From Anomaloglossus baeobatrachus (taxonomy: Eukaryota > Chordata > Amphibia > Anura > Aromobatidae), in NCBI RefSeq assembly GCF_048569485.1, contig NC_134358.1:550680097-550744096 (forward strand): a stretch of 64,000 bases of DNA, read 5' to 3'. Positions within the stretch are counted from its first letter, which is position 1. Every line of letters begins with the position of its first letter. Position numbers and translations under genes: made by a program. Shown here in pieces: positions 23,232-33,750 of this stretch. The notes below the pieces were generated by a model. It was given only the letters and a program-made list of their open reading frames with translations. It made no database searches and had not been told where the DNA came from.

Positions 23232-26200
23232 TCTGCACCAAGACAAGTATGCACCATATAAGTATGATGCATTGAATTAGGCCAGAAATATTATTATGAT
23301 GCACTTGGTCATCTATCATCACTTCTCTGCCATCATCTAATCATCATGTCTATCTCCCCACAGGTATGTTAAATCATCCATCCTACTTTCCCATGAACTC
23401 AACTGATCTCCCCTTTTCTCTGCTACCTGTGCTAATACCTGGTATGTTAAATCATCCACCCTACTTTCCCAATATATCTGACCTGTTCTCTCCTTGCTTC
23501 AATATCTCCCAGGTCTGCTCTAGCATCTCACTGTGACCTCTTCCCCCTGATCCCTACCTTCCTTTTATGACCTTTGTTTACTCTGCCTATGTGATGCTGC
23601 ATCTGGTTTCTTTGAGTGATCAAGAGGTTCTTGCTGCACCCCACCCCTTCACAGCTGATTGCACTTGTATATGTATATATTGGGGCAACTAAAAGTCTGC
23701 ATCAAGACAAGTATGCACCATATAAGTATGATGCATTGAATTAGGCCAGAATTGGGCCGGAAGTGACCGGCAGGTAACTGGATACATAGACTCTGTAAAC
23801 AATGTTTGTGTTTATCTTCACTTTTACCCCTATAATACTTCACTTTCTACTGCCCCCTCTGATCCCTAAACCCAGTACTTTTCATCTCTCCCTCCATCCT
23901 CCCCACCCATCTCACCTTCCCCTCACATATTTTCCTCCACATTTCACCCAGTGTCTCCAGACACACACGACCATCTCATGGCCTCTCCTGCTCCCACCTA
24001 CTAACACTCTCACTGCTTCTCCTCACTGCTGGGGATATCTCTCCTAATCCTGGCCCTCCTCACCACATCCCTATTGTCACTTCAAACCCTCATCCACAAC
24101 CTAACACAAATTTCCGCACCCTCTCAAACCTCATACCCATTCACCCAGCCCCCGCTCCCCCAGTCCCACTAACAGGAGCTCTATGGAACACTCGCTCTGT
24201 CTGCAACAAACTTTCCTACATTCATGATCTTTTCATCACTAATAAACTTTCCTTCCTCGGCATCCCAGAAACCTGGCTCACCCCCTCTGACACGGCCTCT
24301 CCTGCTGCACTTTTTTATGGCGGTCTCCAACTCTCTCACACACCCCGCTCCAGTAACAAGCATGGTGGAGGAGTTGGTTTGCTCCTGTCCGACCAATGCT
24401 CCTTTACACCAATTCCACTACCACCCTCTGTTACTCTCCCATCTTTTGAGGTGCACTCCGTACGCATCTATGCCCCCTCCAACCTTCAGCTGGCTGTCAT
24501 TTACCGCCCTCCAGGGCCAGCCACTGCCTTTTTTGATCATTTCACCACCTGGCTACTACACTTCCTTTCCACCGACATCCTCACCATCATCATGGGTGAT
24601 TTCAACATCACCATTGACACTTCCCACTCATCTGTCTCTAAACTTCTAACACTCGCTTCCTCCTTAGTCCTCACCCAATGGTCTTCTGCAGCTACTCACA
24701 AAGATGGCCACACGCTGGACCTCATCTTCACTCGCCTCTGTTCCCTATCTATCCTCTCTAACTCGCCTCTCCCCCTGCCTGACCACAACCTTCTCACATT
24801 CTCTTCCCTCTTTTCTCCAAGTACGCAACCCCCCCTCCACAAACTCTCACACCCTCGCAGAAATATCAAACACATTGATTTACACGCCCTTTCTCAGTCC
24901 CTTCTCCCTCTCACAGACATTGCATTTCTACACGATGCAGATGCTGCTGCAACTTTATACAACACTACAATCTCTGCAGCTCTCGAATCAGCTGCACCCC
25001 TCACACACACCAAAACCCGCACAATCAACAGACAACCATGGCACACGAGTCAGACTAAAGAACTGAGACGGGCTTCCAGAATTGCTGAGCGCAGATGAAA
25101 GAAGTCTCATTCCACTGAGCACTTCATTGCATATAAAGAGTCCCTGACCACTTTCAAGTCCACACTCACTTCTGCAAAACAAGCCTACTTCTCATCCCTC
25201 ATATCTTCTCTCTCTCACAACCCTAAACAGCTATTCAACACTTTCAATTCTCTCCTCCATCCCCCAGCACCACCTCCCTCTCCTCTCATCTCGGCTAAAG
25301 ACTTTGCCTCTTTCTTCAAGCAGAAGACTGACAACATCAGAGCAAGCTTTGGCCCACAATCCCCACAGCCCCTCATCGTAGCTACTCAAAGTTCTTCCTC
25401 CAAACCCAGCTTCTCCACCATGGCAGAAAACAATCTTTTCACTCTACTCTCAAGATCACATCTAACAACCTGTGCACTGGACCCGCTCCCATCGCACCTC
25501 ATCCCCAACATCACCGCAGTCCTCATCCCAGCCCTAACCCATCTCTTCAACCTATCACTAGCAAGTGGTATATTCCCTTCATGCCTTAAACATGCCTCCA
25601 TTACACCCATCCTCAAAAAGCCCTCCCTTGACCCATCGTCTGTGTCAAACTATCGCCCCATATTCCTTCTCCCCTATGCCTCAAAACTACTGGAACAGCA
25701 TGTCCATCTTGAACTGTCCTCATACCTCTCCTCCTGCTCCCTCTTTGACCAGCTTCAATCTGGCTTCCGACCGCATAACTCTACTGAAACTGCCCTAACC
25801 AAAGTCACCAATGATCTACTAACCGCCAAAGCCAAGCGACACTACTCTATCCTCCTCCTCCTGGACCTGTCCTCTGCCCTCTACACTACTCTGTCCTCCT
25901 CCTGGACCTGTCCTCTGCCTTCGACACAGTAGACCATTCCCTCCTACTACAGATTCTCTCATCTCTGGGCATCACAGACGTGGCCCTATCTTGGATCTCC
26001 TCATACCTAACCGACCGAACTTTCAGCGTCTCCCATTCTCACACCACTTCCTCATCTCGCCCTATCTGTCGGTGTCCCCCAAGGCTCAGTTCTTGGACCC
26101 CTGCTGTTCTCCATCTACACCTTCGGCCTGGGACAGCTCATAGAGTCCCACGGCTTTCAGTATCATCTCTATGCCGATGACACACAGATCTAACTCTCTG

Positions 26201-27215
26201 GACCTGACATTACCTCTCTACTAACCAGAATTCCACAATGTCTGTCTGCTATTTCATCCTTCTCTGCGCGATTCCTAAAACTTAACATGGACAAAACAGA
26301 GTTCATTGTCTTTCCTCCTCCTCACTCATCTCCTCCAACAAGCCTTCCATCAAACTTGATGGTTGCTCACTCTCCCCAGTCTCACAAGCTCGTTGCCTTG
26401 GAGTAACCCTAGACTCTGCTCTATCCTTCAAGCCACACATCCAAGCCCTCTTCACCTCATGCCGATTACAACTCAAAAATATCTACCGGATCCGTGCTTT
26501 CCTTAACCAAGAATCAGCAAAAACATTAGTGCATGCCCTCATCATCTCCCGCCTCGACTACTGCAACCTCCTGCTCTCTGGCCTCCCTTCCAACACTCTC
26601 GCACTCCTCCAATCTATCCTAAACTTTGCGGCCCGCTTAATCCACCTCTCCCCTCGCTACTCCCCAGCCTCGCCACTCTGCCAATCCCTTCACTGGCTTC
26701 CCATCGCCCAACGACTCCAGTTCAAAACATTAACCATGACCTACAAAGCCACCCACAACCTGTCTCCTCCCTACATTTGTAACCTAGTCTCCCGGTACCT
26801 ACCTGCACGCAACCTCAGATCCTCACAAGATCTCCTTCTCTGCTCCTCTCTTATCTCCTCTTCCCACAATCGTGTACAAGATTTCTCCCGTGCCTCCCCC
26901 ATATTCTGGAACGCTCTACCTCAGCATATCAGACTCTCCCCTACCGTGGAAAGCTTCAAGAGGAACCTGCAAGACCCATCTCTTCCAACAAGCCTACAAC
27001 CTACAATAACCCTCAGTCCAGTAGACCACTGCGCAACCAGCTCTGTCCTCACCTATTGTACCATCACCCATTCCCTGTAGACTGTGAGCCCTCGCGGGCA
27101 GGGTCCTCTCTCCTCCTATACCAGTCTGTTTTGTACTGTTAATGATTGTTGTACGTATACCCTCTTTCACTTGTAAAGCGCCATGGAATAAATGGCGCTA
27201 TAATAATAAATAATA
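23232..27215 (+). mobile_element. L2/CR1-like LINE, near full length, decayed
   Basis: A non-LTR retrotransposon on the plus strand with a 5' region, an endonuclease/reverse transcriptase frame (separate entry), and a 3' end reading TTGTAAAGCGCCATGGAATA followed by GGCGCTATAATAATAAATAA. That end resembles the 3' tails of vertebrate L2/CR1-group LINEs. A 48-bp stretch (AAGACAAGTATGCACCATAT and onward) occurs at about 23240-23286 and again at 23704-23753, suggesting a repeated promoter unit. It is inserted in the arm of the long-inverted-repeat element; I could not define a clean target duplication. Confidence 0.75.
24031..27080 (+). pseudogene. LINE ORF2: AP endonuclease and reverse transcriptase
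   Basis: The frame starts within or before GDISPNPGPP (24031), a 2A-like motif common near the start of such proteins. The endonuclease follows: WNTRSVCNKL, ETWL, IYRPPG, GDFN (24595), HTLDLIF and DHNLLTF. Reverse transcriptase motifs include NYRPIFLLP, LQSGFRPHNSTETAL, LDLSSA and YADDTQI (about 26170). The C-terminal part has ISRLDYCNLLLSGLP and LHWLPI. An in-frame TGA at 25096-25098 stops the first part, with the same frame continuing after it. A 41-bp direct duplication (unit starts at 25861 and 25902, CTGGACCTGTCCTCTGCC) shifts the frame inside the reverse transcriptase, and TAA follows TQI. This copy is inactive. Confidence 0.85.
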
Positions 27216-27812
27216 AAAATTTTAAAGGATTTTTTAGCTGTTTGTGTTTATTTACTTTCACTTACAGATTAGTGATGGGGTGGGGTCTCACGCGCCTGAC
27301 ATCACTAATCTAGGGCTTAGTGGCAGCTATGGGCTACCATTAACCCCTTATTACCACGATTGACACCGCACCAGGGCAATGGGGAAGAGCTGGATCCAGT
27401 GCTAGAGTTAGCGCATCTTATGGATGTGCTACTTCTGGGGCGGCTGTGGGCTGCTATCATTAGGCTGGAAAGGGCCAAATAACGATGGCCCTTCCCACCC
27501 TAATATCAGCCCCCAGTTGTTTGCTGTACCTTGGCTGGTATTCGAAAAATGGGAGGACCCATTTATTTATTTTTTCTTTTTTAAATAAATCAGATAATTA
27601 AAAAAAGTGTGGGATCCCCTCTATTTTTCATAACCAGCCAAGGTACACCATTTTCCTATCATATTTTGTTTCTCCTTTAAAAAACGCATTACAAAAAACG
27701 CAACAAAAATGCATCAAAAAACCTGCATTACAAGCGGGGTTTTTTTCACATTTCCAGGCTCTCTCTGATGCAGTTTTGGTTGCAGTTTGTGCTCAGAAAA
27801 AACTGCAGCGTG

Positions 27813-28830
27813 AGCAGTTGCACTCTCAGTGTCTGTCTCTCTGTTGCACTAACTCAGTTTCTGTCTCTCGGTTGCACTCAGTGTCTGTCTCTCGGTTGCA
27901 CTCAGTGACTGTCCCTGCTGCACTCACTCAGTGTCTGTCTCTCGGTTGCACTCACTAAGTGTCTGTCTCTCGGTTGCACTCACTCAGTGTCTTGTCTGTC
28001 CCTCGGTTGCACTCACTCAGTGTCTGTCTCTCGGTTGCACTCAGTGTCTGTCTCTCGGTTGCACTCAGTGTCTGTCTCTCTGTTGCACTCAGTGACTGTC
28101 TCTCTGTTGCACTCACTCTGTGTCTGTCTCTCGGTTGCACTCAGTGTCTGTCTCTATGTTGCACTCACTCAGTGTCTGTCTCTCGGTTGCACTAACTAAG
28201 TGACTGTCTCTCTGCTGCCCTCAGTGTCTGTCTCTCTGCTGCACTCACTCAGTGTCTGTCTCTCGGTTGCACTCAGTGTCTGTCTCTCGGTTGAACTCAG
28301 TGACTGTCTCTCGGTTGCACTCAGTGTCTGTCTCTATGTTGCACTCACTCAGTGTCTGTCTCGGTTGCACTCAGTGTCTGTCTCTCGGTTGCACTCACTC
28401 AGTGTCTGTCTCTCGGTTGCACTCAGTGTCTGTCTCTATGTTGCACTCAGTGTCTGTCTCTGTTGCACTCACTCAGCGTCTGTCTCTCTGTTGCACTCAC
28501 TCTGTGTCTGTCTCTCCGTTGCACTCAGTGTCTGTCTCTATGTTACACTCACTCAGTGTCTGTCTCTCGGTTGCACTCACTCTGTGTCTGTCTCTCCGTT
28601 GCACTCAGTGTCTGTCTCTATGTTACACTCACTCAGTGTCTGTCTCTCGGTTGCACTCAGTGTCTGTCTTTCGGTTGCACTCAATGTCTGTCTCTCGATT
28701 GCACTCAGTGTTTGTCTCTTTGTTGCACTCAGTGTCTGTCTCTCGGTTGCACTCAGTGTCTATCTCTCGGTTGCACTCAGTGTCTGTCTCGGTTGCACTT
28801 ACTTAGTGTCTGTCACTTGTTAGCACTCGG
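27813..28830 (+). repeat. 24/28-bp minisatellite, GTTGCACT family
   Basis: Units are GTTGCACTCACTCAGTGTCT with GTCTCTCG (28 bp) and a form lacking CACT (24 bp), about 40 copies. The motif is the same family as 13973-17650, with GTG for GCG at one site. It directly abuts the right end of the long-inverted-repeat element and the next array. Open frames across it (up to 207 codons) are repeat artefacts. Confidence 0.95.
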
Positions 28831-28867
28831 ATGTGCCCTCTCATTCCAGTATTCGCAGCCTCCCTCC

Positions 28868-30005
28868 GCTGCTGCTGTCACTTTCTTGCTCGCTGTCTCT
28901 GGGCTGTCACTTTCTTGCTCGCTGTCTCCGGGCTGTCACTTTCTTGCTCGCTGTCTCCGGGCTGTCACTTTCTTGCTCGCTGTCTCCGGGCTGTCACTTT
29001 ATTGCTCGCTGTCTTCGGGCTGTCACTTTCTTGCTCGCTGTCTCCGGGCTGTCACTTTCTTGCTCGCTGTCTCCGGGCTGTCACTTTCTTGCTCGCTGTC
29101 TCCGGGCTGTCACTTTCTTGCTCGCTGTCTCTGGGCTGTCACTTTCTTGCTCGCTGTCTCCGGGCTGTCACTTTCTTGCTCGCTGTCTCCGGGCTGTCAC
29201 TTTCTTGCTCGCTGTCTCCGGGCTGTCACTTTATTGCTCGCTGTCTCCGGGCTGTCACTTTCTTGCTCGCTGTCTCCGGGCTGTCACTTTCTTGCTCGCT
29301 GTCTCCGGGCTGTCACTTTCTTGCTCGCTGTCTCCGGGCTGTCACTTTCTTGCTCGCTGTCTCTGGGCTGTCACTTTCTTGCTCGCTGTCTCCGGGCTGT
29401 CACTTTCTTGCTCGCTGTTTCCGGGCTGTCACTTTCTTGCTCGCTGTCTCCGGGCTGTCACTTTATTGCTCGCTGTCTCCGGGCTGTCACTTTCTTGCTC
29501 GCTGTCTCCGGGCTGTCACTTTCTTGCTCGCTGTCTCCGGGCTGTCACTTTCTTGCTCGCTGTCTCCGGGCTGTCACTTTATTGCTCGCTGTCTTCGGGC
29601 TGTCACTTTCTTGCTCGCTGTCTCCGGGCTGTCACTTTCTTGCTCGCTGTCTCCGGGCTGTCACTTTATTGCTCGCTGTCTTCGGGCTGTCACTTTCTTG
29701 CTCGCTGTCTCCGGGCTGTCACTTTCTTGCTCGCTGTCTCCGGGCTGTCACTTTCTTGCTCGCTGTCTCCGGGCTGTCACTTTCTTGCTCGCTGTCTCCG
29801 GGCTGTCACTTTCTTGCTCGCTGTCTCCGGGCTGTCACTTTCTTGCTCGCTGTCTCCGGGCTGTCACTTGCTCGCTGTCTCCGGGCTGTCACTTTCTTGC
29901 TCGCTGTCTCCGGGCTGTCACTTGCTCGCTGTCTCCGGGCTGTCACTTTCTTGCTCGCTGTCTCCGGGCTGTCACTTTCTTGCTCGCTGTCTCCGGGCTG
30001 TCACC
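28868..30005 (+). repeat. 29-bp minisatellite, about 39 copies
   Basis: Unit CTGTCACTTTCTTGCTCGCT plus GTCTCCGGG, spaced by 29 bp. Variants (ATTGCTC for CTTGCTC, TTCGGG for TCCGGG, and copies lacking TTTCT near 29868 and 29920) are scattered. Since 29 is not a multiple of three, the frame rotates through all phases and yields the same peptide repeat in three frames (open frames up to 580 codons). No gene evidence. Confidence 0.95.
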
Positions 30006-30519
30006 TTCCTGCACTCGTCCCGGGATGTTGGCGCAGATCAGCGGCTTCCTGGTCCCTGTGCTGTCTTGTGGCCGTTTCCCGGTGTGTGCGGTGAGTCCCG
30101 GGCACAGGGGCGGGGAGTGCAGAACCTGCAGAGCGGGCTCGGCCGCTTCTCCCCAGCTGCTGCAGACATTGACCCCGCTGCTACAGGCGGCTCCGCACTT
30201 CCCGCTGCTCTGTGCATGCTCCGGGCTCACATCAATTGTAGGATTTTATTACTCATCCATTTGACACCTCATTACAGGGGCTCTCCCTGCATTACACAAT
30301 CCTTCATTAATGCCTCATGATCATAAATGGGTAAAATTGCAAAAGTGTTTGTAAAAGAAAAAAAAATATCTAACAACTTTCCCTCATATTAAAAATGCTC
30401 TCTGTTCTCAAGAATGAAGGGCTAAATTACCGACCACCACTGCAGCCTATCGGAGGTGGCCAGATTCCATGCTTGTATGTGCGCTGCTCTGAAACTGGAT
30501 GGCTTGACCCTGTTTTCCT
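30006..30519. other. Spacer with GC-rich start; no firm gene
   Basis: The first 240 bp are GC-rich and contain an ATG at 30026 followed by 22 codons and then GTGAGT, which could mimic a first exon (see findings). The remainder is A/T-rich and shows nothing. Confidence 0.4.
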
Positions 30520-31940
30520 CCAGCACACTTGCACTCCTCCTGTTCTCTGACGCCCCTGCGCTCCTTCAGCTCTCCTCAGACACCCCTGCTTTCCTCTAGC
30601 CCCCCTGCTCTCCTCCGGCATCCCTGTGCTCCTGCACCCCTGCTCTTCTCCGGGACACGCCTGCACCCCTGCTCTTCTCCGGGACACGCCTGCACCCCTG
30701 CTCTTCTCCGGGACACGCCTGCACCTCTGCTCTTCTCCGGGACACGCCTGCACCCCTGCTCTCCTCCGGACACACCTGTCCCCCCCTGCTTTCCTCCAAT
30801 GCCGCTGCCCCCCTCCTGCTTTCCTCCATTGCTGCTGCCTCCCTCCTGCTTTCCTCTGGCGCCCCTGCGCTCCTTCTCCTTTCCTCCAGCTCCCTTGCGC
30901 TCCTGCTCTCTTATCACGCCCTTGCGCTCCTCCTGCTCTCCTCCTTTGTCCTTGGGCTCCTCCGGCGTTCCTGTGCTCCTCCTCCTCTCCTCCCACACCA
31001 CTGCTCCCTTCCTGCTGACTTCTGACGCCCTCACGCTCCTGCTTTCCTCTGGCGCCCATACGCTCCTTCTACTTTCCTCCGGCACCCCTGCTCTCCTGCT
31101 TTCCTCCGGCACTCCTGCGCTACTGCTTTTTTCCGGTACCCCTGCGCACCTTCTGCTTTCCTCCAGCTGCCCTGCACTCCTCTTGCTCTCCTCTGGCGTG
31201 CGTACACTCCTCCTGCTCTCCTCTGGCATGCCTGCGCTCCTTCTGCCCTCTTCCAGCGCTGCTGCGCCCTCCCTGCTTTCCTCTGGCGCCCCTGCGCTCC
31301 TTCTCCTTTCCTCCAGCTCCCTTGCGCTCCTGCTCTCCTATGACGCCCTCGCGCGCCTCCTGCTCTCCTCCTTTGTCCTTGCGCTCCTCCGGCGTTCCTG
31401 TGCTCATCCTGCTCTCCTCCCACACCACTGCTCCCTTCCTGCTTTCTTCTGACGCCCCCGCACTCCTGCTTTCCTCCGGCGCCCAAACGCCCCTCTGCTT
31501 TCTTCCGGCGCCCGTGCTCTCCTTCAGCTTTCCACCAGCACCCCTGTGCTCCTGCTTTCCTACGGTACCCCTGTGCGCCTTCTGCTTTCCTCCAGCTGCC
31601 CTGCACCCCTGCTCTCCTCTGGCGCTTACACTCCTCCTGCTCTCCTCTGGCACCCCTGCTCTCCTCTGGCGCTTACACTCCTCCTGCTCTCTTCCAGCGC
31701 TGCTGTGCCCTTCCTGCTTTCCTCTGGCGCCTCTGCGCTCCTTATGCTTTCCTCCGGTGCCCCTGCGCTCCTTATGCTTTCCTTCAAGTCTCATGTACTC
31801 TTCCTGCTCTCCTCTGGCGCCCTGCGCTCCTCTTGCTCCCTTCTGATGCGGCTGTGCTCCTACTGCTCTCTTCCGGTACCATTGCTCTCCTCTTCTGGCA
31901 CCACTGCTCTCCACCTGCTCTCTCCTGGCACCACATAGTC
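30520..31940 (+). repeat. C/T-rich degenerate minisatellite, roughly 15/30-bp unit
   Basis: The recurring theme is CTGCTTTCCTCC(G/A)GCxCCCCTGCGCTCCTTC. A homogeneous 29-bp sub-array (CTCTTCTCCGGGACACGCCT plus GCACCCCTG) lies at about 30645-30770. A larger repeat is visible: the run from CTCCTGCTTTCCTCTGGCGC at about 30842 recurs near 31275, roughly 430 bp on. Open frames on both strands encode only low-complexity peptides. Confidence 0.85.
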
Positions 31941-33750
31941 TCGTCAGTATAATCAGGAACCAAGCCAAAGGTCGACCTCAGAAAAATCAGGAAGGATGCG
32001 GCAGACCGAAAGCCAAGACGGGAGCATTGTCAGGAATCGAGACAAGGGTCAGAGGCAGGAGGGGAACAATAGGTACCAGATGAACAATCCCAAAGAGACA
32101 GAACAGAGTTAATTAGGAGTCAAAATTATCCACAGCAGCGCAAAAAACGAAAACCAACAGTCGTCAGGCGGGACGTGGCATCATCTCTTGCTGGTGCCAC
32201 CTTGCAGTCAAGCCCGATCCTCCGTGCCCATTGGAGTTGCCAACCAATAATCTGTATTCTGCTGCTGCACTGCCTGTCTTCCTCCTGTATTGCCTGTACG
32301 TGAGTCATCACTGTAATCATGAACCAGGAGGCTCAGGATGAATAATAGGATGATATTGAAGGCATAGCTATAGAGGGTACAGAGGAAGCAGGTACATACT
32401 TGGGTAAGGCTCGTGATGCATGAACAAGCTGCAGGTCTCCTGACCTGAACTGCTAAGCTCTGGTAGGGAGACCTATGGTCGGTTCGTGGACGGCGACACA
32501 TGGATCTAAGAACCCGGCCTTACCTATAGCCCAGAGAAGGCAAGAAGGAAGTGCAAAGACTTACTGTGGCTCCTCACACCATCTGAGGAAGGATTGCAGA
32601 CAGCCTGTGCACTGAGCTGCAATACCAGCCACAGCCTGTGGAATAAAGAGAGGCGCTGTTTATGGACATATGTAGTATTGTATATGCAGGCAGGACTCAG
32701 AGGCAGGAGAAGGAATTAAGAAGAGACTTTTCCAGGACTAAAACTATCAAAGTTCTATATTTGGGAGTCAAAAGCAGAAAAGAGGTCACCGAGGTGGTGC
32801 TTATGTGACCGATACTGGGGCCACACGTCTTATTTCTGAGCATTTAGGAAACCTCAGGGTCTGGTCCAGCCACGTACCGGGCGATGTGTCACCGTGACCC
32901 AGAACGCCGCGTCACACAAGATTTAGGATATTACAAGTCATTTACATTATTCTCCACCCTGGATAAAAATAACCGTATAAGTCAGGGATGTACCGTATGT
33001 AGGTCACCCGGAGAGTCATCACATCAGATCCAGAGGTCGCAATTGTGAATAATGGCGGCAATTACGGAAGATTAGATGTTTAACCCGGAATGGTGGGGGG
33101 TGCGTATGCCCATCCTCCGCTTCCTTCAGCCGAACCTCCAGCGACCAGTACGTTTGTCATTATCCATAGGGGATACAGTGTCCCAACCTATTTACGTATA
33201 TGACTTCTTCATCTCCGGCCCCGATTCATCATTTGCGACTTATTGAAATCGCTTTTTTTCTGTCTCTCACCAATTTATTTATTTTTTTTAATTTTTAAAG
33301 CCTTATTTCTGGCGGAATTAACTTGAAAAAGGCGCTGCATGGGGGGATAAAAAAACACATTGTACTCATTCTGTGCCGAAATGTTGCAGATTTGCACAGT
33401 ACGTCTTGATCTGATACATTTATTACCGCGCTTCTGCAATGGGTATATCCACCGATGCTGATTTTACTCATCATACACATGTAAATCAATGTAATTTTAC
33501 AGATATTTGCAGCTAAATTTGGAGAGAAAATCACGGGCCGCGCCTGCGAGTCCCTTTGGCAGGTCACCATCGCTGTTTATGAGGAATCAGACGGATCCAT
33601 TAGCTCGTGCTCCACACCTACACAAGGCAAGACGGATTATATTATACTCTGATGACACGATGGCTGAGGTTTTTTTAGATCATCTAGTTAATTATTAGTT
33701 TCTTTTATTGTACCAGAAACAAGTTCTGCGAGATCGGCTGGACAGGAATG
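31941..33750. other. Unannotated spacer
   Basis: About 1.8 kb without arrays, splice-supported exons or recognisable transposons. The 31960-32120 part reads like an old repeat, but I cannot name it. Confidence 0.4.

Larger units (their letters stand above)
21587..27812. mobile_element. Long-inverted-repeat DNA element carrying a LINE
   Basis: The outer ends are GCTACGTGCGCACGCTGCGT at the left and its degenerate complement (AACTGCAGCGTGAGCAG) at the right. Inner arms at about 22205-22640 and 23140-23230 plus 27190-27650 are inverted: GGGTTAATAAAGTAGTGAAA (23188) answers TTTCACCACTTTATTAACCC (22586), and the pieces on either side of the LINE fit the same arm. An element of roughly 2.2 kb was therefore split by a LINE of about 4 kb. 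No transposase is seen. The G/C spacer at 22640-23140 has no recognisable gene. Confidence 0.65.

Noticed and set aside
28352-30320. Cysteine/leucine-rich frames of 477-580 codons
   Set aside because: The same repeat peptide appears in all three frames because the unit is 29 bp; no splice sites or domain support it.
30529-31968. Open frames of 307 and 282 codons in the C/T-rich region
   Set aside because: Low-complexity Ser/Leu/Pro or Glu/Gly/Arg peptides from a degenerate minisatellite, with frames on both strands.
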